Positions 29,617-38,665 of a DNA stretch of 64,000 nucleotides are shown in pieces. The position numbers were made by a program, and so were the translations under genes. The DNA comes from Spongiibacter nanhainus (GTDB lineage: Bacteria; Pseudomonadota; Gammaproteobacteria; Pseudomonadales; Spongiibacteraceae), in assembly GCF_016132545.1 (NCBI RefSeq), contig NZ_CP066167.1:1825001-1889000 (forward strand), read 5' to 3'. Every line of letters starts with the position of its first letter. Within the stretch, counting starts at the first letter, position 1. The notes beneath the pieces are model-generated. The model ran no database searches. It had not been told where the DNA came from and worked only from the letters and a program-made list of their open reading frames with translations.

Positions 29617-30147
29617 CTAAAGAGGCCGGGAATCCAGGTCAATCTCGATGTTCAGTGCCTCGGCGATGGCATCCAAGGCTTCTTCCAGGTTGCCCAGTTC
29701 GCCCTCGGCGGGAAGATCGATAGCAACGCTGGCTTCAAACAGCGGTTCCCCGGTCATTGGCGCGCTGGAGATATTGGAACTCATCTCAGTCACGTTGATA
29801 TCCCGCTGCAACAGGGCCCGGCTCACCTCCCGGACAATGCCGGGGCGATCGTTGCCGATAAGCTTGAGAAAGGCGGATTGTCGGGCAGGACGGCTATCCG
29901 CCGCAGCTTCATCCGCGGCAAAGCTGACCTGCAGTCCCTGTTGCGCCAAAGCCTCCAGGGCAGTGCGCAGTGTCGGCACTTGCTGCTGGGGCAACTGCAC
30001 CCGGGCAATACCGGCAAATTGCCCGGCCAGTTCGATCATGCGGCTCTCCTGCCAGCTGCCCCCGTGCTGGGCTATGGCTTCGGCAACGCATTCCACCAGG
30101 CCGGGGCGGTCGGCGCCAATAAAGGTAAAAACCAGAGATGTATTCAC
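29617..30147 (-). CDS. ACT-domain protein of the glycine cleavage repressor (GcvR) type
   Basis: 176 residues with two ACT domains: about 4-75 (FTFIGADRPGLVECVAEAIA) and 92-165 (LKLIGNDRPGIVREVSRALL). The paired ADRPGL/NDRPGI motifs bind small ligands such as amino acids. GcvR proteins act with GcvA on the glycine cleavage operon in E. coli; no gcv genes lie here, so the target is inference. GTG start at 30147 with AAGGTGG upstream. Convergent with the small membrane protein. Confidence 0.85.
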   Translation of the reverse strand: MNTSLVFTFIGADRPGLVECVAEAIAQHGGSWQESRMIELAGQFAGIARVQLPQQQVPTLRTALEALAQQGLQVSFAADEAAADSRPARQSAFLKLIGNDRPGIVREVSRALLQRDINVTEMSSNISSAPMTGEPLFEASVAIDLPAEGELGNLEEALDAIAEALNIEIDLDSRPL

Positions 30148-30292
30148 TTCGCCACCTTGAAATCGTTATTGATGGCGCAAGTGTATGTCCAGACGATCGC
30201 GAATGCCACGTTGCTGGAATGGCTGTACCATGACGGATTGATGGTGATCTCACACCAGTCGCGATCGAGACAACGAAAAGGAGTGGTGGACG

Positions 30293-30610
30293 ATGAAAGT
30301 ACACGTTGATTTTTGCGTCATCCCCATCGGCACTGATGTCTCACTGACGCCGTATATTGCAGAGTGCCAGCGGATTTTTACCGCTATGGGCCTGTCGCCG
30401 GTACTACACGCCTACGGCACTAACCTGGAAGGTGAGTGGGATACAGTGATGGATGCGGTGAAGCGCTGCCATGCCCGCCTGCACGAAATGGGCGCGCCGC
30501 GCTTGAGCAGTACCCTCAAACTCGGCACCCGGGTAGACCGGGATCAAGGGCTGGCGGACAAAGTGGAAAGCGTCCAGCAGGCACTGGACAGTAGTGGTAA
30601 CAAGGCCTAA
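30293..30610 (+). CDS. MTH1187/YqgV-type thiamine-binding protein
   Basis: 105 residues of the UPF0045 family: VDFCVIPIGTDVSLTPYIAE at the start and GLSPVLHAYGTNLEGEWD in the middle. Members fold as a ferredoxin-like tetramer and bind thiamine (vitamin B1); the cellular job is not settled. No thiamine riboswitch is visible upstream. It starts about 146 bases from the divergent ACT-domain gene and is followed 10 bases later by a YheU gene. Confidence 0.87.
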   Translation: MKVHVDFCVIPIGTDVSLTPYIAECQRIFTAMGLSPVLHAYGTNLEGEWDTVMDAVKRCHARLHEMGAPRLSSTLKLGTRVDRDQGLADKVESVQQALDSSGNKA

Positions 30611-30620
30611 CGACGAGACT

Positions 30621-30839
30621 ATGAGCGATTATTTGGAAATCCCTTGGCAAAAACTCAGCCCCGACGCCTTTGAGGGCATGCTGGAAGAATTGGTGAGCCG
30701 CGATGGCACCGACTACGGTGAGCAGGAGGTGGGCTTTGAGGACAAAGTCGCCCAACTGCGCTTAGCGCTGGAAGAGGGGCGAGCTTTTATCGCCTTTGAT
30801 CCCGAGTCGGAAAGCTGGGCGGTATTGCCGAGACAATAG
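30621..30839 (+). CDS. YheU family protein
   Basis: 72 residues. The opening EIPWQKLSPDAFEGMLEELV, then VSRDGTDYGEQEVGFEDKVAQL-type region and VLWALEEGRAFIAFDPESES-like C-terminus (here LRLALEEGRAFIAFDPE) fit the UPF0270/YheU family, which has no known function. I start at ATG 30621 rather than an earlier frame extension overlapping the thiamine-binding gene. Confidence 0.88.
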   Translation: MSDYLEIPWQKLSPDAFEGMLEELVSRDGTDYGEQEVGFEDKVAQLRLALEEGRAFIAFDPESESWAVLPRQ

Positions 30840-30898
30840 CCTTGTAATTCGCGCTTCCCCGCGCAAAATAGAGCCTCCAGAAACAAGATCACAGCCCT

Positions 30899-31132
30899 AT
30901 GTCCCAGACCTGCGACCACACACTCGATACCAGCGGCCTGTTTTGTCCTGAGCCGGTGATGATGCTCCATAACAAAATTCGCGACATGGCGTTGGGAGAG
31001 GTACTGGAGATAATCGCTACCGACCCCGCCACTACCCGGGACATTCCCAAGTTCTGCAACTTTCTTGGCCACGAACTGATTGAGCAGTCCGAAAGCGACG
31101 ATATCTACCGCTATCTGGTCCGCAAGGCGTAA
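30899..31132 (+). CDS. tusA: Sulfurtransferase TusA
   Basis: 77 residues. The active Cys16 is in the LFCPEPVMM motif (CPxP), and the family core [15 protein letters not shown] follows. TusA accepts sulfur from IscS and passes it through TusBCD/TusE to MnmA for 2-thiouridine in the tRNA wobble position. The tusBCD genes are present later in the same window (48196-49216), but tusE is not seen. ATG at 30899, 59 bases after the YheU gene. Confidence 0.94.
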   Translation: MSQTCDHTLDTSGLFCPEPVMMLHNKIRDMALGEVLEIIATDPATTRDIPKFCNFLGHELIEQSESDDIYRYLVRKA

Positions 31133-31182
31133 TTGGACAGCCCTGACCCGCTGACTGGCTGCGGGTGGGCTCCCAAGCTATT

Positions 31183-31881
31183 TCAGGTTTTAATCAACTG
31201 ACTGATCGCCCTTGCCGCCATCACGCCGCCGGCCTTGATCTGGTTGGCGATGTGATACTGGAAGAAGTAGCGAAAGCCAGGGTGTTCTCGCACTGGATAC
31301 AGGCAGTCATCCCGCGACAGCACCGGCGTTTGGGTGGCCCGGTCCATATCCGCCACCATGGCATCCATGTTGCCGAGCTCATCCAGGCGCCAACTGACCA
31401 CCGGTTCCAGCGCAAACTCCTGCTGTTGTTCAATCAACAGTGCGGCGTGGCTGCCGATATTGTCGGGGATTTCCTGCACCACTGCGCCGGCAATGCCTTT
31501 GCTGCTGGGCGGTAATACCTCGGACAGGGCATCCAGTGCGGCAACATGCTGAATGGGTGGCTGATCAAAGCGGGCCTCGGAGTGGGGGTCGTAGTAGCCC
31601 ATCGCCTGGCCGCTGTCGGGGTTGTCCAGGTCGATACAGCGGGATACGCCGTTGAGCCAGGGCACCAAGGCGACCGTATCGCCATTGGCCAGGCGGGCCC
31701 AGCAGAGGATTTTAATGGCAAATAACTTGTCCCTGGAGAGGACGTGGTGGGCATACAGCAGACAGGTACCGCTGTATTCTGGAGAGAGTCGAAGTACGCG
31801 CCGTTCGTCCTTGCGGGAGGGACGGCTGGGAAAGGGGAGAATCTTCGCAGTCGAAGACCGGCCGGACTTACGTGGAGCCAT
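31183..31881 (-). CDS. Conserved hypothetical protein
   Basis: 232 residues, soluble, with no signal peptide. The N-terminal 30 residues are basic (APRKSGRSSTAKILPFPSRP). The body has an RLANGDTVALVPWLNGVSRC-like strand-rich segment and a DPHSEARFDQPP loop. I do not recognise the family. ATG 31881 is chosen because GAGGAA lies 7 bases upstream on this strand; an earlier in-frame start at 31911 has no such support. Convergent with tusA and divergent from the GGCT-like gene. Confidence 0.62.
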   Translation of the reverse strand: MAPRKSGRSSTAKILPFPSRPSRKDERRVLRLSPEYSGTCLLYAHHVLSRDKLFAIKILCWARLANGDTVALVPWLNGVSRCIDLDNPDSGQAMGYYDPHSEARFDQPPIQHVAALDALSEVLPPSSKGIAGAVVQEIPDNIGSHAALLIEQQQEFALEPVVSWRLDELGNMDAMVADMDRATQTPVLSRDDCLYPVREHPGFRYFFQYHIANQIKAGGVMAARAISQLIKT

Positions 31882-32006
31882 ACACAGTTCCTCACGTAGC
31901 GGGCGGGCCACCGCAGCGGGACGACTCTTGCCGGCGGGCAGAGCCGGTACTGCGATATCCCTTTCTGGTAAAATACCGCTTTATTTCACCAATTGCCAAG
32001 TGTTTT

Positions 32007-32516
32007 GTGAGTAGTCAGTTTTACTTTGCCTACGGCTCTAATATGAACCCGGCGCGGATGCAGGCTCGGGAGCTGCATTTTCGCTCGGCTCACCGCGCCC
32101 ATTTGCCCGGCTATGAGCTGTGTTTTAACAAGCAGTCCCACAGCCGGCCGGAGGTGGCCTACGCCAACATCCGCCCCGCCAGTGGTGCCGTGGTGGAGGG
32201 CGTGCTCTACCAGCTTGCCGATACCGCCGCGGTAGCGGGTATGGACGTCTACGAGGGCACCCCAGTGCGCTATAGCCGCGAGTGCGTGCATGTATGGTGT
32301 GATAATCGTCCGGTGCCCGCGTGGGTCTATATGGCCAATCCAGCCTATATCAACAACAGCCTATTGCCAGAGGAGCGCTACCTGGCACACCTGCTGGCCG
32401 GCGAAGCGTTTTTGTCCCCTGGGTATCTGGCCAGGCTGCGCGCCCAAGCCGCCAGCCCTTCGCCAGACAGCGATACGACCTACGATAGCAATGACGGCTT
32501 GCGTTTCAATGTCTGA
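32007..32516 (+). CDS. Gamma-glutamylcyclotransferase family (AIG2-like) protein
   Basis: 169 residues. The YFAYGSNMNPARM signature lies at residues 5-17, and the expected catalytic Glu is in MDVYEGTPVRYSR. This fold cleaves gamma-glutamyl amides, producing 5-oxoproline, or acts on related amines; specificity is not clear. GTG 32007 is chosen as start because the YGSNMN motif then sits at the family position. The stop overlaps epmC by 8 bases. Confidence 0.88.
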   Translation: MSSQFYFAYGSNMNPARMQARELHFRSAHRAHLPGYELCFNKQSHSRPEVAYANIRPASGAVVEGVLYQLADTAAVAGMDVYEGTPVRYSRECVHVWCDNRPVPAWVYMANPAYINNSLLPEERYLAHLLAGEAFLSPGYLARLRAQAASPSPDSDTTYDSNDGLRFNV

Positions 32517-33084
32517 GTCGGTCTTCGCTACACGGGACATTGTCGATATTGCGCTCGATAGCGAGATTTCAGCGGTATTTAACCGCTGTTTCGGTGCCGA
32601 TTACCGAACCTGCCTTGTCGGTGGGGCGGATGAACCCCTCTACCAGCCCGGCCGGTGCCTTGCTGAAAAACACCAGATAGTCTATCGCCATGACTATCCC
32701 CGCAGCGCCCTTCACGAGGCCGCGCACTGGTGTATTGCCGGTTCGAGCCGACGATTACAGGTGGACTACGGATATTGGTACCAGCCTGACGGGCGTGATC
32801 AGCAGGCTCAGCGCTTGTTTGAGCAGGTAGAGGCGCGTCCCCAGGCGATCGAGTGGTTTTTCTGCCAGGCAGTGGGCTTGGCGTTCCAGGTCAGTATCGA
32901 CAACCTCAGTGGCGAGCCGGTCGACGCCTTTCCCTTCCGTTTGGCGGTATGGCAACAGGCCCGGCGTTTTCTCGCTGAGGGGCTGCCGCCCCGGGCTCAG
33001 GTTTTTTACCTTGCGTTGAGGGAGCACTTTCGCGGCGAGGGCGCAAATACCATGGATTTTGATCTCAGGTCGCTGGTGCTGTGA
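32509..33084 (+). CDS. epmC: Elongation factor P hydroxylase
   Basis: 191 residues, similar to E. coli YfcM/EpmC. It hydroxylates the beta-lysylated residue of EF-P. The metal-binding HEAAH (His69, Glu70, His73) in SALHEAAHWCIAGSSRR and the DYGYWYQPDGRDQQAQ stretch are hallmark motifs, followed by QAIEWFFCQAVGL. ATG 32509 (MSESVFATRD) is inside the upstream gene end, so translation is coupled. epmA and epmB are not in this window. Confidence 0.92.
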   Translation: MSESVFATRDIVDIALDSEISAVFNRCFGADYRTCLVGGADEPLYQPGRCLAEKHQIVYRHDYPRSALHEAAHWCIAGSSRRLQVDYGYWYQPDGRDQQAQRLFEQVEARPQAIEWFFCQAVGLAFQVSIDNLSGEPVDAFPFRLAVWQQARRFLAEGLPPRAQVFYLALREHFRGEGANTMDFDLRSLVL

Positions 33085-34022
33085 CTTCCCATACCGCAAG
33101 CCCAGAGCAGGATGGCGATAATCGCTTCTACGGCCTCGACGCGTCGATTTATATTTTTCGGGCTTATTTTGCTCGCCCGATCACTTTTATCAGCCCCGAA
33201 GGCTATCCCCTCAATGCGGTGGAGGGCTTTGCCCAGACACTGCTGTCACTACTTGCCGAGGTACAACCCCGCTATCTGGTAGTGGCCTTTGACGAGAGCC
33301 TCGGCCAGGGGTTTCGGGAGCAGCTCTATCCCCACTACAAATCCCGGCGAGCACTCCCAGACGAGGCGCTGGCCTTTCAACTCCTCGCTTGTCGGCGCAT
33401 GGCCGAAGTGCTTGGCTTGAGCTGCCTCAGTGATAGCCACTACGAGGCCGACGACCTGCTGGCTACCGCGGCGAGGGCGGCCCGAGAGGCGAAGCGAGCC
33501 GTGACCATCATCACCCGAGACAAAGATCTGGCGCAAATACTGGAGGCCGACACGGATCAGCTCTGGGACATAGGCACCCGAGGGCAAGCGCCGCAGTCTC
33601 GTCGACAATGGGAGTCCCACTACGGCGTGTGTTGCGGGCGCTTGGCAGATTACCTGGCAGTGTGCGGCGATAGCGTAGATGATATTCCCGGTATACCGGG
33701 TGTAGGGGAAAAGACGTCAAGGCAAATTTTTAAAAAATACAGAAGCCTAGAAGATATATATAACAATCTGGATGATGTAAGTTCGCTGCCGGTTCGGGGG
33801 GCTGCCAGCCTGGCGGCCAAGTTTGCGGCCCACCGCGAGGAGGTGTTTCTCTACCGGCAACTGACCCGCCTACGGGATACTGTGGCTGTACCGGCGGAAT
33901 GTGCCGTTGGCGCTTACACAGGCAGTGATGCCCTGGGGTTTTCAGATTTGGCGCGGGAATTGGGATTTTCTAGAAGGTGGATCGACGGTTTGTTAACTCG
34001 CTATTCCGGGGTCTTTCGGTGA
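33081..34022 (+). CDS. 5'-3' exonuclease of the Xni/Pol I N-terminal type
   Basis: 313 residues. The metal-binding acidic residues are in FYGLDASIYIFRAYFARP, VVAFDES, HYEADDLLATAAR and IITRDKDLAQIL, and the helix-hairpin (H3TH) DNA-binding loop is in GDSVDDIPGIPGVGEKTSRQ. It resembles the flap/5' nuclease domain found free-standing as Xni/ExoIX. It starts at GTG 33081, overlapping the epmC stop as GTGA. A markedly AT-rich patch (33721-33780) falls inside this gene, just after the H3TH motif. Confidence 0.88.
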   Translation: MTSHTASPEQDGDNRFYGLDASIYIFRAYFARPITFISPEGYPLNAVEGFAQTLLSLLAEVQPRYLVVAFDESLGQGFREQLYPHYKSRRALPDEALAFQLLACRRMAEVLGLSCLSDSHYEADDLLATAARAAREAKRAVTIITRDKDLAQILEADTDQLWDIGTRGQAPQSRRQWESHYGVCCGRLADYLAVCGDSVDDIPGIPGVGEKTSRQIFKKYRSLEDIYNNLDDVSSLPVRGAASLAAKFAAHREEVFLYRQLTRLRDTVAVPAECAVGAYTGSDALGFSDLARELGFSRRWIDGLLTRYSGVFR

Positions 34023-34044
34023 GTGAAAAGGCGATGAAGAAGCG

Positions 34045-35172
34045 ATGAAAATTTGGGTCGATGAAAATATCCCCCTGGCCGAGACACTGTTCGGGCAATT
34101 GGGAGACGTGGTGCCCTTCGCCGGACGCACATTGGGCCATGGCGATGTGCAAGAGGCCGATGCCCTGGTAGTGCGCTCCGTCACCCAGGTAAATGCGTCG
34201 TTGTTGGCCGGCAGCCGGGTGAAGTTTGTGGGCACCGCCACCATAGGGGTCGACCACCTGGATCTGCCCTGGTTGGCGCAGCAGGGTATTACCGTGTGCA
34301 GTGCGCCGGGCAGCAATGCTCAGTCTGTGGCGGAATACGTGCTCAGTGCACTGGCGGCGCTGGGCACGACGCTGGAGGATCTGCTGGCGGGGGGCTGTGT
34401 GGGGATTGTCGGTTTTGGCAACGTGGGTCGGCAAGTGGCCCGCTGTTTGGCGGCGCTGGGCATTGCCTATCGCGCCTACGACCCCTGGATGCCAGACGAC
34501 CTGGATCCCAATTTAACCGACCTGGACGCCGTTACCGCCAGCCAGGTGCTGTGTTGTCACGCTCCGTTGGTAAAAGACGGCGCCCACCCCAGTTATCATC
34601 TGCTCGGTGTTGAGGATCTGACTCGACTCGATACCGGCGGTGTGCTGCTCAACGCCGGGCGGGGCGGGGTTTTGGATACCGAGGCGCTGCTGTCGCTGAA
34701 GCAACAGAGGCCAGATATTGCCCTGGTCATGGATGTCTGGGAAAACGAACCGGCGATTGATCTTTCCCTAGCCCAGCAGTGCGCTATCGCCACGCCTCAT
34801 ATCGCCGGGTATAGCCTGGATGGCAAAATTCGCGGTGCGGTGATGATTGCCCGGGCATTGGCGCAACAACTGGGCGCATCGCTGGATGAGGCAGTGTTTT
34901 CCCAGTCTTCGGCAGAGGTCAAAGTCCCCGCCAGCGGGGAGGGCGCTCATTTTATCCGGTCGCTGATCCACAGTGTTTATGACGTCCGGGAAGACGACCA
35001 GCGCTTTCGCCATATTTTAACTGGGGATGTGGCAGCGGGCTTTGATCGACTTCGTAAAGACTACCCGGTGCGGCGAGAACTGGCCGCGTGTGATTTCGAC
35101 TTCCCCGGTGGACTCAGCGAGCAGCAGCGGGATTTGTTGCTGGCACTCACCACACCGACTGCAAATTTATGA
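34045..35172 (+). CDS. pdxB: Erythronate-4-phosphate dehydrogenase
   Basis: 375 residues. An NAD-dependent enzyme of pyridoxal-phosphate biosynthesis. The Rossmann motif VGIVGFGNVGRQVA lies near residue 118, and the D-2-hydroxyacid dehydrogenase catalytic residues are in NAGRGGVLD (Arg), DVWENEP (Glu) and TPHIAGYS (His). The N-terminal MKIWVDENIPLAETLFGQLG is distinctive of PdxB. The last 4 bases overlap the next gene (ATGA). Confidence 0.96.
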   Translation: MKIWVDENIPLAETLFGQLGDVVPFAGRTLGHGDVQEADALVVRSVTQVNASLLAGSRVKFVGTATIGVDHLDLPWLAQQGITVCSAPGSNAQSVAEYVLSALAALGTTLEDLLAGGCVGIVGFGNVGRQVARCLAALGIAYRAYDPWMPDDLDPNLTDLDAVTASQVLCCHAPLVKDGAHPSYHLLGVEDLTRLDTGGVLLNAGRGGVLDTEALLSLKQQRPDIALVMDVWENEPAIDLSLAQQCAIATPHIAGYSLDGKIRGAVMIARALAQQLGASLDEAVFSQSSAEVKVPASGEGAHFIRSLIHSVYDVREDDQRFRHILTGDVAAGFDRLRKDYPVRRELAACDFDFPGGLSEQQRDLLLALTTPTANL

Positions 35173-36332
35173 CGACGATGAATTCCGCCACTGTTTTCCG
35201 GCTCGGCCTGATTGTGAACCCCTTGGCAGGTCTGGGTGGGCCGCTTGGGATGAAGGGCAGTGATCACCTGAGTGATAGCGAAAAGGCCGCCGACTCCCGG
35301 GCGTTGCCACGGTGCCGGCGCAGCTTGGCCATGCTCACGCAGCGCTTTCCCGGGCGGCTAGAAATTGTCGGCTTCGACGGGGTAATGGCCGGCGATATAG
35401 CCGCGGAAGTGGGAATCCCCTTCCTGCCGGTGGGTTCACCGGCCAATCCCCGGGCGACGGAAGCCGCTGATACCGGCGCCGCGGCTAGGGCCATTCAAGC
35501 TGCCGGGGTCGATCTATTACTATTTGTGGGTGGCGATGGCACGGCTCGGGATATTTGTAGCGCGGTGGGCACATCTCTGCCGGTGTTGGGGATCCCTGCG
35601 GGTGTCAAAATGCACTCCGGTGTCTATGCCACTAGCCCCGAGTCGGCGGCAGAGCTTGTTACGGCGTTGATCAATGGGCAATTGGTGGATATCGGCGAAG
35701 AGGAGGTCAGGGATATCGACGAATCCGCCTTCCGCCGAGGGCAGGTCAGGGCCCGCCACTACGGTGAGCTTTGGGTGCCTCGTTTCGGTCAGTTTTTGCA
35801 GCGGGTCAAAGACAGTGGGCGGGAAGTGGAGTCCCTGGTGTTGGCGGAAATCGCCGATGACCTGATCGAAACCATGGAGCCGGACTGCCTGTATTTGATT
35901 GGCCCAGGCAGTACTACCGCTGCGGTGATGACACAGTTAGGGCTGGATAACACACTGTTGGGCTTTGACGCCGTGGCCGATGAGCAATTGCAGGGCAAGG
36001 ACCTGTCAGCTGCCGATATTGCGGCGCTATTGGATGACTGGGAGGGGCCGGTTAAGGCAGTACTCACAGTAATACCGGGGCAGGGACATTTACTGGGGCG
36101 GGGCAATCAGCAGCTGACCCCAGAACTGCTGCGGAGAATAGGGCGGGACAACCTGATTGTGCTGGCCACCAAAAGTAAACTCGCCGAACTCCAGGGCAGG
36201 CCACTGCTGCTGGACAGCAACGATCCGGAGCTGGATCGACAGTGGAGCGGTTTTATTCCCGTCATCACCGCCTATCGGGATGCAGTGATGTACCGGGTCG
36301 AGGGCTGTGGAGCGACAAATGACGGCCACTGA
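35169..36332 (+). CDS. ATP-NAD kinase family protein (COG3199 type)
   Basis: 387 residues. The phosphate-binding motif GGDGTARD lies at about residue 118, as in NAD kinases, with LIVNPLAGLGGPLGMKG at the N-terminus and PAGVKMHSGVYATSPE. This COG3199 branch is distinct from the housekeeping NadK. Its substrate is not established by sequence. The 4-base overlap with the NAD-using PdxB is suggestive but not proof of a link. The next gene begins inside its 3' end. Confidence 0.83.
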   Translation: MTTMNSATVFRLGLIVNPLAGLGGPLGMKGSDHLSDSEKAADSRALPRCRRSLAMLTQRFPGRLEIVGFDGVMAGDIAAEVGIPFLPVGSPANPRATEAADTGAAARAIQAAGVDLLLFVGGDGTARDICSAVGTSLPVLGIPAGVKMHSGVYATSPESAAELVTALINGQLVDIGEEEVRDIDESAFRRGQVRARHYGELWVPRFGQFLQRVKDSGREVESLVLAEIADDLIETMEPDCLYLIGPGSTTAAVMTQLGLDNTLLGFDAVADEQLQGKDLSAADIAALLDDWEGPVKAVLTVIPGQGHLLGRGNQQLTPELLRRIGRDNLIVLATKSKLAELQGRPLLLDSNDPELDRQWSGFIPVITAYRDAVMYRVEGCGATNDGH

Positions 36333-37248
36333 ATCGGGTTTTGCGGCTCAGGCTGGTACTGAGCAATGGCCGGAGCGTTTGGGCCCACAGGCGGTGCGGC
36401 TGTTTCACGGCCGCGGCGATTGTTATCCCGGCTTTGAGTTTTTAACGGTCGATTATTTTGCTCCGGTGTTGTGGGTAGTGCTTTACAAGCGGGCTGTGCC
36501 GGCGGTTTGGGAGAGCATAAAAGCCCAGCTGCGGGATACCCTGAAAGACCACTGCGAGGTTGCGGCCGTGCAGCATCGCTACGATAGGCACGCCCCCCTG
36601 GAGTTGTTATGGGGTGAGCTGCCAGTCAGCCCCATCGCCAGGGAAGGGCAACTGGCCTTTCAGTTAACGCTGGGCGGGCGGCAAAACCCCGGTTACTTTA
36701 TGGATATGCGCCCTGCTCGGCAGTGGCTGGCTCAGCGGGCACAGGGCAAACGGATTCTGAATTTGTTTGCCTATACCTGCGCGTTTTCGGTGGCGGCGAT
36801 GTCAGCGGGCGCGTCATCGGTGGTCAATATCGATATGAGTCGCTCGGCAATGCGCCAGGGCCGGGACAACCATCGCCTGAATGACCTCGATGGCAAAGAG
36901 GGCACTACCTTTCTCGGTCACGATATCTTTCGCTCCTGGGGCAAGCTTCGGCGCCTGGGACCCTACGATGTGATTATCTGTGATCCACCGTCCCGCCAGG
37001 CGGGAAGTTTTGATGCAGAGAAAGATTACCCCCGGCTGGTGCGCCGTTTGAGCGATATGCTTGCGCCCCAAGGCAGTGTGCTGGCCTGCCTGAACGCCCC
37101 CTATCTGGGAGAGGCGTTTCTAAGGGAGGTGTTAGCGGCCAATGCTCCGGATTTGGAATTTGTTGAACGCCTGCCGGCCCGGGCGGATTTTCCCGACCGA
37201 GACCCGGACCGGGCGCTGAAGGTATTGCACTTTCAGCGCTGCAATTAG
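36319..37248 (+). CDS. Class I SAM-dependent methyltransferase (RlmI/RlmK-like)
   Basis: 309 residues. The AdoMet motif NLFAYTCAFSVAAMSAGAS and the IICDPPSRQ motif near residue 220 fit the RlmI/RlmK-like rRNA methyltransferase fold, with YFMDMRPARQWL before it. It lacks the PUA domain of RlmI. Likely RNA target, but unproven. ATG 36319 has GGAG 6 bases upstream; GTG 36307 in the same frame is an alternative. Overlaps the upstream gene by 14 bases. Confidence 0.8.
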   Translation: MTATESGFAAQAGTEQWPERLGPQAVRLFHGRGDCYPGFEFLTVDYFAPVLWVVLYKRAVPAVWESIKAQLRDTLKDHCEVAAVQHRYDRHAPLELLWGELPVSPIAREGQLAFQLTLGGRQNPGYFMDMRPARQWLAQRAQGKRILNLFAYTCAFSVAAMSAGASSVVNIDMSRSAMRQGRDNHRLNDLDGKEGTTFLGHDIFRSWGKLRRLGPYDVIICDPPSRQAGSFDAEKDYPRLVRRLSDMLAPQGSVLACLNAPYLGEAFLREVLAANAPDLEFVERLPARADFPDRDPDRALKVLHFQRCN

Positions 37249-37260
37249 TGTGAACAGGCC

Positions 37261-38493
37261 CTAGCTAACCGCCTGGAGCTGCTTGCGGTAACCCCGTAAG
37301 AAATTGGCGAAGCGATCAATCGCATCTTCCATATCAATCTTGTTGGGCAGGAAGACTATGCGCACGTGATCCGGGTGGGGCCAGTTAAAGCCGGTGCCCT
37401 GCACCAGTAGGATTTTCTCCTGGTTGAGGAGATCCAGCACCAGTTGTTCGTCGTCGTGAACCGGATAGACCTCAGGGTCCAGCCTGGGGAACATGTAAAT
37501 AGCGCCGGCGGGCTTGCTGCAGCTGACACCGGGAATGGCATTGAGCATCTCCCAGGCCAGATCCCGCTGCTCCAACAGGCGGCCGCCGGGGAGTATGAGC
37601 TCATTGATGGACTGGTAACCACCCAGTGCCGTTTGAATGGCGTGCTGGGCCGGCACATTGGCGCACAAGCGCATGGAGGAGAGGATGTTAAGACCCTCTA
37701 TATAGTCCGTGGCACGGTCCTTGGCGCCGGAGACAATCATCCAACCGCTGCGGAAGCCAGCCAGGCGATAGGCCTTGGAGAGGCCGTTAAAGGTCAGACA
37801 CAACACATCGCCGGGCAGACTGCCCAACGGCACGTGGACGGCATCGTCGTAAAGAATTTTGCTGTAGATTTCGTCGGCAAAGATAACCAGGTTGTGTTTT
37901 TCGGCGATATCCACCAGTTGCTGCAACAGCTCTCGGCTGTAAACCGCCCCGGTGGGGTTGTTGGGGTTGATAATGACAATCGCCTTGGTGCGCTCGGTGA
38001 TTTTGCCGCAGATGTCCTCGACGGAGGGTTGCCAGCCGTTATCCTCGTCGCACAGATAATGCACCGGCGTTGCGCCACTCAGGGAGACCACGGCGGTCCA
38101 AAGCGGATAGTCCGGCGCCGGTATTAACACCTCGTCGCCAAAGTTGAGCAGGGCCTGGGTGGCCATGGTGATCAGTTCACTGGCGCCGTTGCCCAGGTAA
38201 ATATCGTTGACTTCAACACCCGGAATGCCGATTTTCTGGCACTCCTGCATCACCGCTTTGCGGGCGGAGTAGAGGCCCTTGGAGTCGCTGTAACCCTCGC
38301 TCTCGGGAAGCATATGGATCACATCCTGGATGATTTCGTCCGGGGCGTTGAATCCAAAGGGAGCGGGGTTGCCTATATTCAGTTTGAGAATGCGATGGCC
38401 TTCGTCCTCCAGCTCGTTCGCTCGACGCAGGACAGGACCCCGAATGTCGTAACATACATTGGCGAGTTTGTCGGACTTGTTGAAAGGGCGCAT
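37261..38493 (-). CDS. alaA: Alanine aminotransferase AlaA-type (PLP-dependent class I/II)
   Basis: 410 residues. PLP attaches to Lys240 in TFNGLSKAYRLAGFRSGWM. NPNNPTGAVYS, FADEIYSKILYD and the C-terminal HPDHVRIVFLPN are also conserved. The opening KSDKLANVCYDIRGPVLRRA is typical of AlaA, which transaminates pyruvate with glutamate to form alanine. Transcribed leftward, convergent with the methyltransferase gene and divergent from msrB. Confidence 0.93.
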   Translation of the reverse strand: MRPFNKSDKLANVCYDIRGPVLRRANELEDEGHRILKLNIGNPAPFGFNAPDEIIQDVIHMLPESEGYSDSKGLYSARKAVMQECQKIGIPGVEVNDIYLGNGASELITMATQALLNFGDEVLIPAPDYPLWTAVVSLSGATPVHYLCDEDNGWQPSVEDICGKITERTKAIVIINPNNPTGAVYSRELLQQLVDIAEKHNLVIFADEIYSKILYDDAVHVPLGSLPGDVLCLTFNGLSKAYRLAGFRSGWMIVSGAKDRATDYIEGLNILSSMRLCANVPAQHAIQTALGGYQSINELILPGGRLLEQRDLAWEMLNAIPGVSCSKPAGAIYMFPRLDPEVYPVHDDEQLVLDLLNQEKILLVQGTGFNWPHPDHVRIVFLPNKIDMEDAIDRFANFLRGYRKQLQAVS

Positions 38494-38665
38494 GGCATCT
38501 GTCTACTGTAATTACGTTGGCGATCGCTGCGGTATCGTCTCATGGGGCGCCAGGCGGTAGTATCGGTAGTGACCAATACGCCGCGACCTAAAATGGCGTC
38601 CCGCGTGTTCAAACCGCAAGCTCATTATCATTATACGTCCCCAAACGCTTATAAGTGGAGAGAAA

